Part shown: piece after piece, positions 56,801 to 64,000 of the stretch
How positions within the stretch are numbered: the first letter of the stretch is position 1
How the letters are laid out: every line of letters starts with the position of its first letter
Assembly: GCF_036850765.1 (NCBI RefSeq)
Contig: NC_089495.1
Coordinates: 209,991,302-210,055,301, forward strand
Direction of reading: 5' to 3'
DNA from: Saccopteryx bilineata
Lineage: Eukaryota > Chordata > Mammalia > Chiroptera > Emballonuridae
DNA length: 64,000 nucleotides
The notes under the pieces: generated by a model
What the model was told of the DNA's origin: nothing
Databases searched by the model: none
What the model saw: the letters and a program-made list of their open reading frames with translations, nothing else
Translations under genes and position numbers: made by a program

Positions 56801-59800
56801 CCAGACCCACCTGGGGAGCCCATGCCAACTGATCTCAAGTTCATATTAAATAGCCAAGGCTTCCGGCTTCAGATGTCCCCCCACAGCTGGAACGGGCAGG
56901 GTGCCGTGGGCCTCTGCTCCTCCCCCAGGGGCAGGGCAGCAGCGGAGAGCTCCGGGCAGTGAGCTCTGGCACACTGTGAGCCCGGTGCCGCCACCCAGAC
57001 GGGGCTGGCTCTGTGCCTCGGTTTCCCCATCTGTGCAGCGGGGACAACCAGCTGCAGAGGGGTCCCCCGAGCCCCTGACGGAGCCCCGCCCTCCCCCACA
57101 GGGTACCTGGTGGTGCCAGCGGGCGGCGGTGGAACCTTCCTGGGCGGCTTCTTTGTGAACAAGCTGAAGCTGCGTGGCTCGAGCATCATCAAGTTCTGCC
57201 TGGTCTGCTCCCTGACCAGCCTGCTGGCCACCCTGGTCTTCTTCACCCACTGCCCCAATGTGCCCGTGGCGGGCGTGACGGCCCACTACAACGGCAGGTG
57301 AGGCCCCGCCCGCCTGTCGGGCTTCGTGGGAGCGAGGTCGCCACGAACACCCCAGGGGACGATCGTCACCGGCGGTCCCCGGGTCCCCGCCTGGCTCTGA
57401 GCCTCAGCTTTCTGGCCTGTACGATGGGGCCGCGGCCCGGCCTGTCTCTGCGTGTGGACGCGGGAAACGGCTGAGGCTTGGGCGTCGCTGTGTCTTGGGA
57501 ACATGAGGGAACACAGCTGTCGGGCGGCGATTTGGGAAAATCTCAGACAGACACAGGGGACCTGCCCCAGGACCCCCCTGCGGAGAGGGCAGGCTCTGCC
57601 CAGCGCCGTGGCGGGAGGACCCACGAGACGGTGGAGAGTGGACTGGCGGAACCACCTTCCCCGCACGGAGGGCTCAGCACCACCAAAGGGCGGGGACGCT
57701 GGAGCCTGGGTCACCTCCGAGGTGCAGCGTGGGGTGGGGCAGGACGGGGGGGGGGGGGGGCAGAGCGGGACGGGGGGGGGGGCGCAGAGCGGGAGGGGGG
57801 CAGAGCAGGACAGGGGGGCGCAGAGCGGGCAGGGGGAAAGCGGGGGGGGGGCAGAGCGGGACGGGGGGGCAGAGTGGGAGGGGGCGGGGCAGAGCGGGAG
57901 GCGGGGAGAGCGGGGGGGGGGCCAGAGCGGGACAGGGGGCAGAGTGGGAGGGGGCGGGGCAGAGCGGGACGGGGGGCAGAGCGGGACGGGGGGGGGAGAG
58001 CGGGACGGGGGGCAGAGCGGGACGGGGGGGCAGAGTGGGAGGGGGCGGGGCAGAGCGGGACGGGGGGCAGAGTGGGAGGGGGCGGGGCAGAGCGGGACGG
58101 GGGGCAGAGCGGGACGGGGGGGGCAGAGTGGGAGGGGGCGGGGCAGAGCGGGACGGGGGGCAGAGTGGGAGGGGGCGGGGCAGAGCGGGACAGGGGGCAG
58201 AGTGGGAGGGGGCGGGGCAGAGCGGGACGGGGGGCAGAGCGGGACGGGGGGGGAGAGCGGGACGGGGGGCAGAGCGGGACGGGGGGGCAGAATGGGAGGG
58301 GGCGGGGCAGAGCGGGACGGGGGGCAGAGCGGGACGGGGGGCAGAGTGGGAGGGGGCGGGGCAGAGCGGGACAGGGGGCAGAGTGGGAGGGGGCGGGGCA
58401 GAGCGGGACGGGGGGGGGGGAGAGCGGGACGGGGGGCAGAGCGGGACGGGGGGCAGAGCGGGACGGGGGACAGAGCGGGAGGGAGGGCGGAGCCACGCGT
58501 GCAGGGCGCTCGGTGTGCGTGACAAAGGGCAAGGGCGTCTGTGGTCCCCGATGTGGGCGCGGATCAAGGAGCCGTGTGGGCGTGCGGGATGCGCGGAGGA
58601 GGCCCGCGTCCTGGGGCCTTCGCGCCTGACACTCGTGACTTCTCACGCTGAACCGTGCATCCACCCCTGTGTGAAAAGCAAGCCATTGGGCTCGTGCATG
58701 GCCCCGTGGCTGGATGGATTCGGGGCTGGGCTCGCTCTGGTGTGAGAGTCTCCAAGGCTCCCCCGTGATCAACAGGCGAGGTCGGAGGCGCTAACCTGTG
58801 GGCAGAGCACCCCGTAGTGGGCTGTAGACCCGCAGACGTGGGCCGTGGGGTCGAGACCGCGTCCCTGTGGCCGTGGGACGCCCCTCCTCCTGGCTCTGGC
58901 CTCCGCCCCACCTCCTGCATCTCCTACCTCGCAGCCTCGTGCCCGAGGGCCACCTGGAGGGCCTCTTGGGGCTGACGGCCGCCTGCAACGCCGCCTGCGC
59001 CTGCCGCCCCGAGCACTACAGCCCCGTGTGCGGCTCCGACGGCCTCGTGCACTACTCCCCCTGCCACGCAGGGTGCCCGGAAGCAGCCGTGCCCGGCCCC
59101 GGCGGCCAGAAGGTGAGTGCGGCCGCGGCCCACGCCCCCGTCCGGCCGCGCCCTGGACCCTGGGAGGGCCCCTGTCCGTTCCTCCTGTAACCGGCGCTGT
59201 TGTTGCGGTCCTCAGGTGTACCGAGACTGTAGGTGTGTCCAGAACTTTTCCTCTGGTTTTGGCCACGCTACTGCAGGGAAATGCACTTCAACTTGTCAGA
59301 GCAAGCCCCTCCTTCTGGTTTTCATATTCGTTGTAATTATCTTTACATTCCTCAGCAGCATTCCTGCGCTGACGGCCACGCTACGGTAAGCACGGCCCGG
59401 GTTTCACGTCAATCCGGAACCTTCCCTTGCAGCGCGCTCGGGTGGAGCTCTGCAGAGCCCGCGGGGGTCCCTGCCAGGGGCCCCCCGCACCCCGACCTGG
59501 GGAGGCCGCCGGCGTGCGGCCTGGGGCCCGGCCTCAGGCTTGGGGGTGTGACTCGGCCGAGGCCCCATTTCCCTGGGCCTTGACGCCGGGTCTTTCCTTT
59601 CCAGGTGTGTCTGCGACCAACAGAGGTCCTTTGCCCTGGGAATCCAGTGGATCGTGGTTAGAACTCTAGGTACTGCGCAGTGTGAGGATGCCACGTGTAC
59701 AGCCTGGCAGGGGGCTCCCTGCTCACGGGGCACCCAGCTAGGGGGCTGCGCCCACCCTGGGGCAGGGCGCCATTCCCAAACCGTCCACTAGAGGGACCCA

Positions 59801-62171
59801 GGGTCACCTTCTGCTTAGGACGCCTTGTCCTCACGAACACAAAGGCTCTGCGGGAGGGGTGGGGGGGGACGACACGACACATGGACACACGTGGAGGTCC
59901 TGGGGAATGTCCCACCTGAAACCCAGTCCCCAGAGAAGAAACATTCAGGTCCCCTTTGCACCCCCTGAGTCCACCGGCAGCCGAGGTCCACTCTCTGAGA
60001 GCCTGGCCGTGGCGGGGCACTGAGTGGACCTCTCTCCGCAGGGGGCATCCCGGGGCCCATCGCCTTCGGCTGGGTGATTGACAAGGCGTGCCTGCTCTGG
60101 CAGGACCAGTGCGGCCAGCAGGGCTCCTGCTTCCTGTACCAGAACGCGGCCATGAGCCGGTACATGCTCATTGCAGGGCTGGTATACAAGGTGAGCCAGT
60201 GGGGTCCCCGTCCGCTCCCCGGGGGGGCCGAGGGAGGCAGGGAGCCCCGGAATCTTCTAGGAGTGAGGGGGTCCGGGCACTCCACCGGCACCTCCCGACT
60301 GTTAAACCCAGCGTCTGAGGACGTCCCTCCTGCAGCCGGATTGGCAGAAGCTCATTCTTCCCCGTTTAGAGCTGTCATTGGGACACCCCCTCCCCGCAGT
60401 GTGGTGACCGGGGAAGACCAGGCCCGTGCCACAAACCACCTTCCCCCGGGGGTGTGCCACCTTCCCCGGGGGTGTGCCCTGAGGCTTTGGAGGAATCAAA
60501 CCAGCAGCCCTGGGCACGGTCAGGCCCGAGTGACGGGTTCATGAGCAGCATGACTTCAATGCGCCTCCCTAGTTCTTAGCCTGGCCCTGTGCCTCACGCC
60601 ACCCGCACAAACTCCCTGCCGTAGCTCTTAGCACAGGCTCCTGGGGGGGGGGGGTGAGCGCCCCCCGTGGTGTTTGAACGTCCCCCTGTTGGGGGAGGAG
60701 GCACAGGCCCGTGCAGAGAAAACGGCATCGTGGGGCCAGTCTTTTCTGAAGGGCCTCAGCTATAACCCCGGTTTATATCTCCCTGCGGATGAGTGTGAAA
60801 GTAGCCACGTGTGACCTGGGATTTGTGGGGCTGGGATTTCTGGAGGAGAGCACCAGACTGGTTTTAAAGAGACAGACCCCCTCCAGGGAGCTGGCCCTGG
60901 CCTTTCTCTTTCCGTGTGTGTTGTATGGTCCCCCTGCCCAGAGCAGCCGGCTGGCACCGGAACACCTGTCTGCCCGGGTGCTGACCCTGTGACCTCTGCA
61001 CAGCCAGCCTGAGCACAGTGGTTAGATTGGCTGGCAAAGCACGTGCCGATTTTAGCAAGGGGGTGGTCCAGGGGGCAGGCAGCTGTACCCCTAAACACCA
61101 CGCACGCAATCACTTCCCCACAAAGCACGGTGGGCATCTCCGCTGAAGCCGCGTTTACGAGTTCAAGGTTCGCAGGTGTGCACAGAGGCGGGCGCACGGG
61201 CTCAGTCCTTCATTCCCCAGGCTGCCCGTCAGTCCCGCGAGGTCAGGGCACTCTGCTGACCAGCTCCGAGCTAGGTCCCTGGGGTCCCCTCCCCGTGACA
61301 AAGGCCCGCAAACCGGGCTGCTTACCACAGTGGGAAACCACTGTCTCAGTTCTGGGGAACAGAATCCATGGTCAGAGTGTCACAGGGTCAGTTCCTTCCG
61401 GGGGCTCTGGGGGAGGGGCTCTGGGGGAGGGGCTCTGAGGGAGGGGCTTTGGGAGAGGGGCTCTGAGGGAGGGGCTTTGGGAGAGGGGCTCTGAGGGAGG
61501 GGCTCTGGGGGAGGGCCCCCCCAGCTCTCAGGAGCTGCCGGCAACCCCTGGCTTGCAGACCCATCGCTGCGTCTCTGCCCCCATGTCCACGGGGGCCCCT
61601 CTGTGTGTTTGTATCAAACTCGTCTCCTCTCTTGTAAGGGACACCAGTCTTTGGACTGGGGGGCCCACCCATCCTGTACGCCCTCATCTCAGGCTGCTCA
61701 ATTACATCTAAAGGAGACCCTGTGGACAAATCAAGGTCCCGTCCACAGGTTCCGGGGGTCAGGACTTGGCTGTATCTTTGGGGGAACACCATGCGGCCTC
61801 CCCCCTCCCCTTATCTGGTGCCTCTGCTTTTCCGCAAACGGCATTTTCATTCCTTCACTGATGGTGTTGCTGTCCATGCCGGGGGGCTGGCAGTGCAGGA
61901 AGGGGGTTCGTCAGAGGAGCCGGGGACGAGTGCGGGAAGGGGGTTCCTCAGAGGAGCAGGGGGACGAGCAGGGGTGGCCCCGGGGCGGGAGGTACAGCGA
62001 CTCCTTTCTCCCCAGGCCCTGGGTCTCCTCTTCTTCGCCACCGCGTACTTCCTGTACAAGCCCCCACTGGCGTCCCCCCACGGCCTGGAAGCTTCTCTGC
62101 CCAGCCAGTCCTCCGCCTCGGACAACCCCTCAGACAACCCCGCAGACCTCCAGCGACAGAGCAGCGTCTGA
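46998..62171 (+). CDS. SLCO4A1: SLCO4A1, organic anion transporter 4A1 (11 coding exons)
   Basis: Spliced CDS: 46998-47817, 48596-48686, 50144-50265, 50663-50774, 55695-55849, 57102-57297, 58935-59112, 59216-59385, 59605-59669, 60042-60190 and 62016-62171 (2214 nt, 737 residues). All introns are GT-AG and the phases agree throughout. The protein is an OATP-family sodium-independent uptake carrier of the plasma membrane; in other mammals the family member moves thyroid hormones, prostaglandins and steroid conjugates. Evidence is 12 expected membrane spans, the OATP signature [10 protein letters not shown] at residues 314-323, the Kazal-like loop at about 512-582, and the end S-S-V (class I PDZ ligand pattern). 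The human protein is about 722 residues; most of the extra length is in the N-terminus, the residue 205-230 loop and the Kazal loop. The start was chosen by similarity of MPQHVMGDK to the human start. No frameshift or stop is seen. Confidence 0.95.
47818..48595 (+). other. SLCO4A1: SLCO4A1 intron 2, with a SINE
   Basis: 778 bases. A 12-base scrap matching the SINE start (CCCTGGCCGGTT) lies at 48005-48016, upstream of the full SINE at 48073-48420. A (GACA)n run follows at about 48449-48467. Confidence 0.85.
48073..48420 (+). mobile_element. Bat SINE with internal deletion, in intron 2
   Basis: Intact head, but the segment between CTTCCCCTCCC and AAAGATGGCC lacks about 25 bases that other copies have, and only one of the usual two CCCCCTGGTGGGC motifs remains (about 48331-48345). 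The target duplication AAAAGGGTCCAGGCCTGGG is near-perfect: left copy about 48056-48074, right copy near 48422-48440. Confidence 0.9.
48596..48686 (+). CDS. SLCO4A1: SLCO4A1 coding exon 3
   Basis: 91 bases encoding [19 protein letters not shown] and the rest of span 5 up to the codon for R304. Acceptor CCCTTGCAG|CT; donor CG|GTGAGT, phase 2. Confidence 0.95.
48687..50143 (+). other. SLCO4A1: SLCO4A1 intron 3
   Basis: 1457 bases. Only a (GA)n microsatellite at about 49690-49745 is recognised. Confidence 0.8.
50144..50265 (+). CDS. SLCO4A1: SLCO4A1 coding exon 4 (OATP signature)
   Basis: 122 bases. Carries [18 protein letters not shown], the OATP superfamily signature at the start of span 6, then [18 protein letters not shown]. 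Acceptor TTCCCGCAG|GA; donor CCAG|GTGGGT, phase 1. Confidence 0.95.
50266..50662 (+). other. SLCO4A1: SLCO4A1 intron 4
   Basis: 397 bases, with a degenerate (CACA)n(GGCG) repeat at about 50276-50345. Nothing else. Confidence 0.8.
50663..50774 (+). CDS. SLCO4A1: SLCO4A1 coding exon 5
   Basis: 112 bases encoding the large cytosolic loop between spans 6 and 7 ([19 protein letters not shown] ... GKTIGDLPL). Acceptor CCTTCCAG|GC; donor CT|GTAAGG, phase 2. The following intron contains the 2-kb minisatellite. Confidence 0.95.
51115..53108. repeat. 19-bp pyrimidine-rich minisatellite, about 105 copies
   Basis: Unit CCTGCCCCTCCTCCTGGCG (19 bp), with variant classes CCTGCTCTCGCCGCCTGGC, ACCGGCCCC and CCTGTCCC. 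The variants occur in recurring blocks, evidence of higher-order duplication. The coding strand is strongly C/T-rich. All frames are open on both strands (up to 937 residues), which is a repeat artefact. Confidence 0.97.
53936..53994. repeat. 59-bp dispersed repeat, copy 1
   Basis: Identical over 59 bases (TCGCACCGAGCC ... CGCCTCCACC) to 54852-54910. Flanks differ. Confidence 0.9.
54852..54910. repeat. 59-bp dispersed repeat, copy 2
   Basis: Same orientation as copy 1, 916 bases downstream, no mismatch seen. Confidence 0.9.
55695..55849 (+). CDS. SLCO4A1: SLCO4A1 coding exon 6
   Basis: 155 bases: [20 protein letters not shown] (span 7), [19 protein letters not shown]. Acceptor CTGCCCAG|CT; donor TTTG|GTGAGA, phase 1. 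Confidence 0.95.
55850..57101 (+). other. SLCO4A1: SLCO4A1 intron 6
   Basis: 1252 bases. A reverse MIR is likely at about 56950-57060 (GCCTCGGTTTCCCCATCTGTGC). Nothing else. Confidence 0.8.
56950..57060 (-). repeat. MIR remnant, reverse
   Basis: The GTGCCTCGGTTTCCCCATCT core and flanking order match reverse MIR. Confidence 0.55.
57102..57297 (+). CDS. SLCO4A1: SLCO4A1 coding exon 7
   Basis: 196 bases: [20 protein letters not shown] (span 8), [20 protein letters not shown] (span 9), and the start of the large extracellular loop ([13 protein letters not shown]). Acceptor CCCCCACAG|GG; donor AG|GTGAGG, phase 2. Confidence 0.95.
57298..58934 (+). other. SLCO4A1: SLCO4A1 intron 7
   Basis: 1637 bases, about half of it the G-rich minisatellite. 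A possible reverse MIR scrap is at 57390-57440 (CCTCAGCTTTCTGGCCTGTA). Confidence 0.85.
57745..58487. repeat. G-rich minisatellite (GGGGGCAGAGYGGGAC type)
   Basis: Units of about 16-21 bp (GGGACGGGGGGCAGAGC and GGGAGGGGGCGGGGCAGAGC) alternate into roughly 37-bp blocks for about 740 bases. The coding strand has dozens of runs of four or more G, so the nascent RNA and non-template DNA are G-rich. Open frames on both strands are artefacts. Confidence 0.97.
58935..59112 (+). CDS. SLCO4A1: SLCO4A1 coding exon 8 (Kazal-like loop)
   Basis: 178 bases encoding the extracellular cysteine-rich loop, including [20 protein letters not shown] and CHAGCPEA, the Kazal-like pattern of OATPs. Residues preceding it ([18 protein letters not shown]) are a little longer than I recall for human, and an N-L-T sequon there appears absent. 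Acceptor CTCGCAG|CC; donor AAG|GTGAGT, phase 0. Confidence 0.93.
59216..59385 (+). CDS. SLCO4A1: SLCO4A1 coding exon 9
   Basis: 170 bases: the last Kazal cysteines (VYRDCRC), an N-F-S sequon at about N568, [19 protein letters not shown], then span 10 ([18 protein letters not shown]). Acceptor CCTCAG|GT; donor CG|GTAAGC, phase 2. Confidence 0.95.
59605..59669 (+). CDS. SLCO4A1: SLCO4A1 coding exon 10
   Basis: 65 bases: [20 protein letters not shown]. Acceptor CTTTCCAG|GT; donor TAG|GTACTG, a weaker site than the others, phase 1. Confidence 0.93.
60042..60190 (+). CDS. SLCO4A1: SLCO4A1 coding exon 11
   Basis: 149 bases: [20 protein letters not shown] (span 11 and loop), [20 protein letters not shown], and the start of span 12. 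Acceptor TCTCCGCAG|GG; donor AAG|GTGAGC, phase 0. Confidence 0.95.
60191..62015 (+). other. SLCO4A1: SLCO4A1 intron 11
   Basis: 1825 bases. A 17-20-bp repeat (GGGAGGGGCTCTGGG/GAGG) lies at about 61404-61515. Nothing else is recognised. Confidence 0.85.
61404..61515. repeat. Short GC-rich tandem repeat
   Basis: GGGAGGGGCTCTGAGG and GGGAGGGGCTTTGGGA alternate about six times. Confidence 0.85.
62016..62171 (+). CDS. SLCO4A1: SLCO4A1 terminal coding exon 12
   Basis: 156 bases with the stop TGA at 62169-62171: [20 protein letters not shown] (span 12), a serine-rich cytosolic tail, and the end QSSV. Acceptor TTTCTCCCCAG|GC. Confidence 0.95.
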   Translation, partial: ALGLLFFATAYFLYKPPLASPHGLEASLPSQSSASDNPSDNPADLQRQSSV

Positions 62172-62565
62172 GGCCCACCCACCCGCTCAGGCCCTGGACC
62201 CGCCCGGCAAACACCAGCCAGCGTCTCCCTGGACTGGACGGGCCCTCGCCCACCGCTCACCCAGCGCTGAGGACCCTTCAGAAATCTCCCATTCGGTGCT
62301 GGGGGGCTGCATGCGTTGGAACCTGGAGGGACCCAGTCGGGATCAGCCTGCAGGTGGTGGAGGAGGTGCCCAACGACCCTCTCTGCGTCTGGGGAGGGGC
62401 TGGAGGAAGCACCACCCCTTCCCTCTTCTGGCCATTTCACATCCTGTGGCCTTTCCCCAGTGGACACAGCCGGTCAGCGGACAGCGTTGATGAAGGCCTC
62501 AGGAACTCCTGGACACGTGAACAGCCGAGCTTTTAAAACAGACTGTGCCGTCTTTTATTTTTAAT

Positions 62566-62768
62566 TTAAAAGATATTTTTTTATTTATTGATTTTTAGAG
62601 AGAGAGAGGGAGAAAGAGAGAGAGACAGAGAGAGAGAAACATTGATTTGTTGTTCCACTTATTTATGCATTCATTGGTGGATTCCTGTCCCTGTCCTGAC
62701 CGGAGATTGAACCTGCAACCTTGGCCTACCGGAATGACTCTCTAACCGACTGACCCACCCAGCCAGGG
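62566..62768 (-). mobile_element. Ves SINE, reverse, in the 3' UTR
   Basis: TTTATTTATTGATTTTTAGA, (GA)n, GAAACATTGATTTGTTGTTC, GACCGGAGATTGAACCTGCA and the end CCACCCAGCCAGGGA read as a complete reverse Ves element. Confidence 0.85.
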
Positions 62769-63322
62769 ACCCCGACGGTGCCGTCTGGACTCTGGCAGGT
62801 GTTATAAAACACGCAGGACCACCCGCGGACTGAGCTGAGCCGCGGCTGACGTGTGAAGCTGGCGGCTGCCCCCAGTTCACGGGTTGTGACGGCTGGACCT
62901 TTGGTGTGCACGCGGGACCTGCTGTTCTGAAGGAGACGCTGCTGGGGCCCCGTGGAGGGAAGTGGGGAAGCGCCGGCCCCACGTGGCCCTGGCGGCCAGG
63001 TGTGCCTCTGACCACGCCCATGGCACGCCCCCACTTCCTGTGTCTGGGCTGAGGGTGGGAGGCCGCCTCCCGGTGCAATACCCAGGAGGGAGCCTGCTGC
63101 TTGTTCACCGCTGGGGTCCTGCCCTGTTCTCTGTCCTCACCACACAGCGCAGCGGGGTCGGGAGCGCCTCATCATGTATCTGTTATATACAAAGCATATA
63201 GTTACAGACCCATATTTTGCATAAACACTTATTTCTGGAACCTGTTTCTTACCTGCGTGTGGGAGGGCGTCGGGCTACCACGCACGTGTGTTCCCTGGTG
63301 TCCTCCGTCAAAATCGTGTGTG

Positions 63323-63328
63323 TATAAA
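63323..63328 (+). terminator. Candidate variant poly(A) signal TATAAA
   Basis: TATAAA in an AT-rich patch with a GT-rich stretch about 20-35 bases downstream. A weaker CATAAA lies at 63220-63225. Confidence 0.35.
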
Positions 63329-63350
63329 TATATTTTAGTATTTAAAACGT

Positions 63351-64000
63351 GTGTTCCTGTCCGTATGCTTTCTTTCTATGAATTTGCAGAGTTTGGTGGT
63401 TTGCACACCCCTTGGGTGGGTTTCTGTGAGTCTGCCGGGGGGCTGCCCAGAGAGCCCTCTCTTGGCCAGGAGCCCCCCACCCCCACCCCCGCCCCTGCCG
63501 GGCCCCTCCCCCATTGTGAGCAGGACTCCCCGCCCTCCAGGGTCCAGCACCCACCTGGATCCTCAGCCCGGGGTCCCACATCCTGTCACTGCCACTGGCA
63601 CAGGAAGAGTGTGTGTATGTGTGCACGTGTGCATACGTGTGGTTCAAAACAAGATGCAATAAGCCCCAACACTGGGTTACTTTGTCCCTAAACGTCCAAT
63701 TCTGGCAGAGCGGTGGCCAGGCTGGGCAGTGACCGGCTGGCTGACAGGCCCACTGTGTCTATATCTGGGTCACTATACATATGATGCTGTTAACACGTCA
63801 TTCAGAGGCACGGATGCAGGAGGTGGCTTTCTGCTCCTCGCTGCACCACCCCCATGCAGGCAGGGGTCACCTCGGACTGGGGCTTAGCAGGTGAAAGTCC
63901 ATAGTGTTGGGGTCCCCAGAGCTCCGTCCTGGCCTCACATCCCAGCATCCTGTGCTCCCCATGGTCTCACCCATACCCTGTGGCTGGGCTGCCCCAGGCT
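63351..64000. other. Sequence downstream of SLCO4A1
   Basis: No further gene start is recognised. In human the next gene in this direction is NTSR1, but no part of it is seen here. Confidence 0.5.

Larger units (their letters stand above)
59113..60041 (+). other. SLCO4A1: SLCO4A1 introns 8, 9 and 10 region
   Basis: Intron 8 (59113-59215), intron 9 (59386-59604) and intron 10 (59670-60041) are short and show no features. Exons 9 and 10 between them are listed separately. Confidence 0.85.
62172..63350 (+). other. SLCO4A1: SLCO4A1 3' UTR (end approximate)
   Basis: Follows the stop codon. It includes a reverse Ves SINE at about 62566-62768 and an AT-rich end at 63170-63345. No canonical AATAAA is seen. 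Candidate variant signals are CATAAA (63220-63225) and TATAAA (63323-63328); the second is followed by the GT-rich ACGTGTGTTCCTGTCC, so I place the end near 63350. Confidence 0.45.

Noticed and set aside
57452..58772. Frames of 297-383 residues in intron 7
   Set aside because: G-rich minisatellite artefact, glycine/arginine or proline/serine by frame.
63351..64000. Start of NTSR1
   Set aside because: Expected next gene by human synteny, but no exon-like or promoter-like sequence of it is visible here.

Overview
This is a mammalian nuclear locus, and the repeats point to a bat. At least six copies of a long tRNA-headed SINE (A box TGGCTCAGTGG, B box GGTTCGATTCC, then a conserved non-tRNA body) lie beside shorter Ves-like SINEs, a deleted mariner element with a 19-bp perfect inverted repeat, and a young hAT MITE with a perfect 8-bp target duplication. 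Ves-type SINEs plus recent DNA transposons suggest a microbat; I cannot name the species.

The one gene I can support is SLCO4A1 (organic anion transporting polypeptide 4A1), on the + strand in the right half. A CpG island at about 36.5-37.9 kb holds a candidate non-coding exon 1 with a clean donor after 36844. Eleven coding exons (46998-62171) join with consistent phases and GT-AG borders into a 737-codon frame. It carries the OATP signature, 12 expected membrane segments, the extracellular Kazal-like cysteine domain and a C-terminal S-S-V. The 3' UTR runs from 62172 to an AT-rich end near 63.35 kb.

Layout: 1-36.4 kb is intergenic, with no protein-coding gene recognised. It holds ancient MIR/L1 remnants, SINEs, the mariner and hAT elements, and many GC-rich minisatellites (units 19, 24, 43, 47, ~54, 54, 65 and ~90 bp) plus (GA)n and (CA)n blocks. 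36.5-47 kb is the promoter and intron 1, with a 45-bp minisatellite, a 31-bp minisatellite, a compact TATA/octamer/X-box promoter-like cluster near 42.0 kb and a cluster of SINEs. 47-62.2 kb is the coding part, interrupted by a 2-kb pyrimidine-rich 19-bp minisatellite in intron 5 and a 0.75-kb G-rich minisatellite in intron 7. 62.2-64 kb is 3' UTR and downstream sequence.

Very long open frames over the minisatellites exist on both strands and in several frames because the unit has no stop codon; I do not treat them as genes. The observations most worth testing are paired CTCF-like motifs inside the SINE body, a possible in-frame upstream start in exon 1 that would add 39 residues to SLCO4A1, the intron-1 TATA promoter candidate, a mariner copy that keeps an intact DNA-binding-only frame, two independent minisatellites built on CACGTG E-boxes, and two transcribed minisatellites of opposite strand bias.
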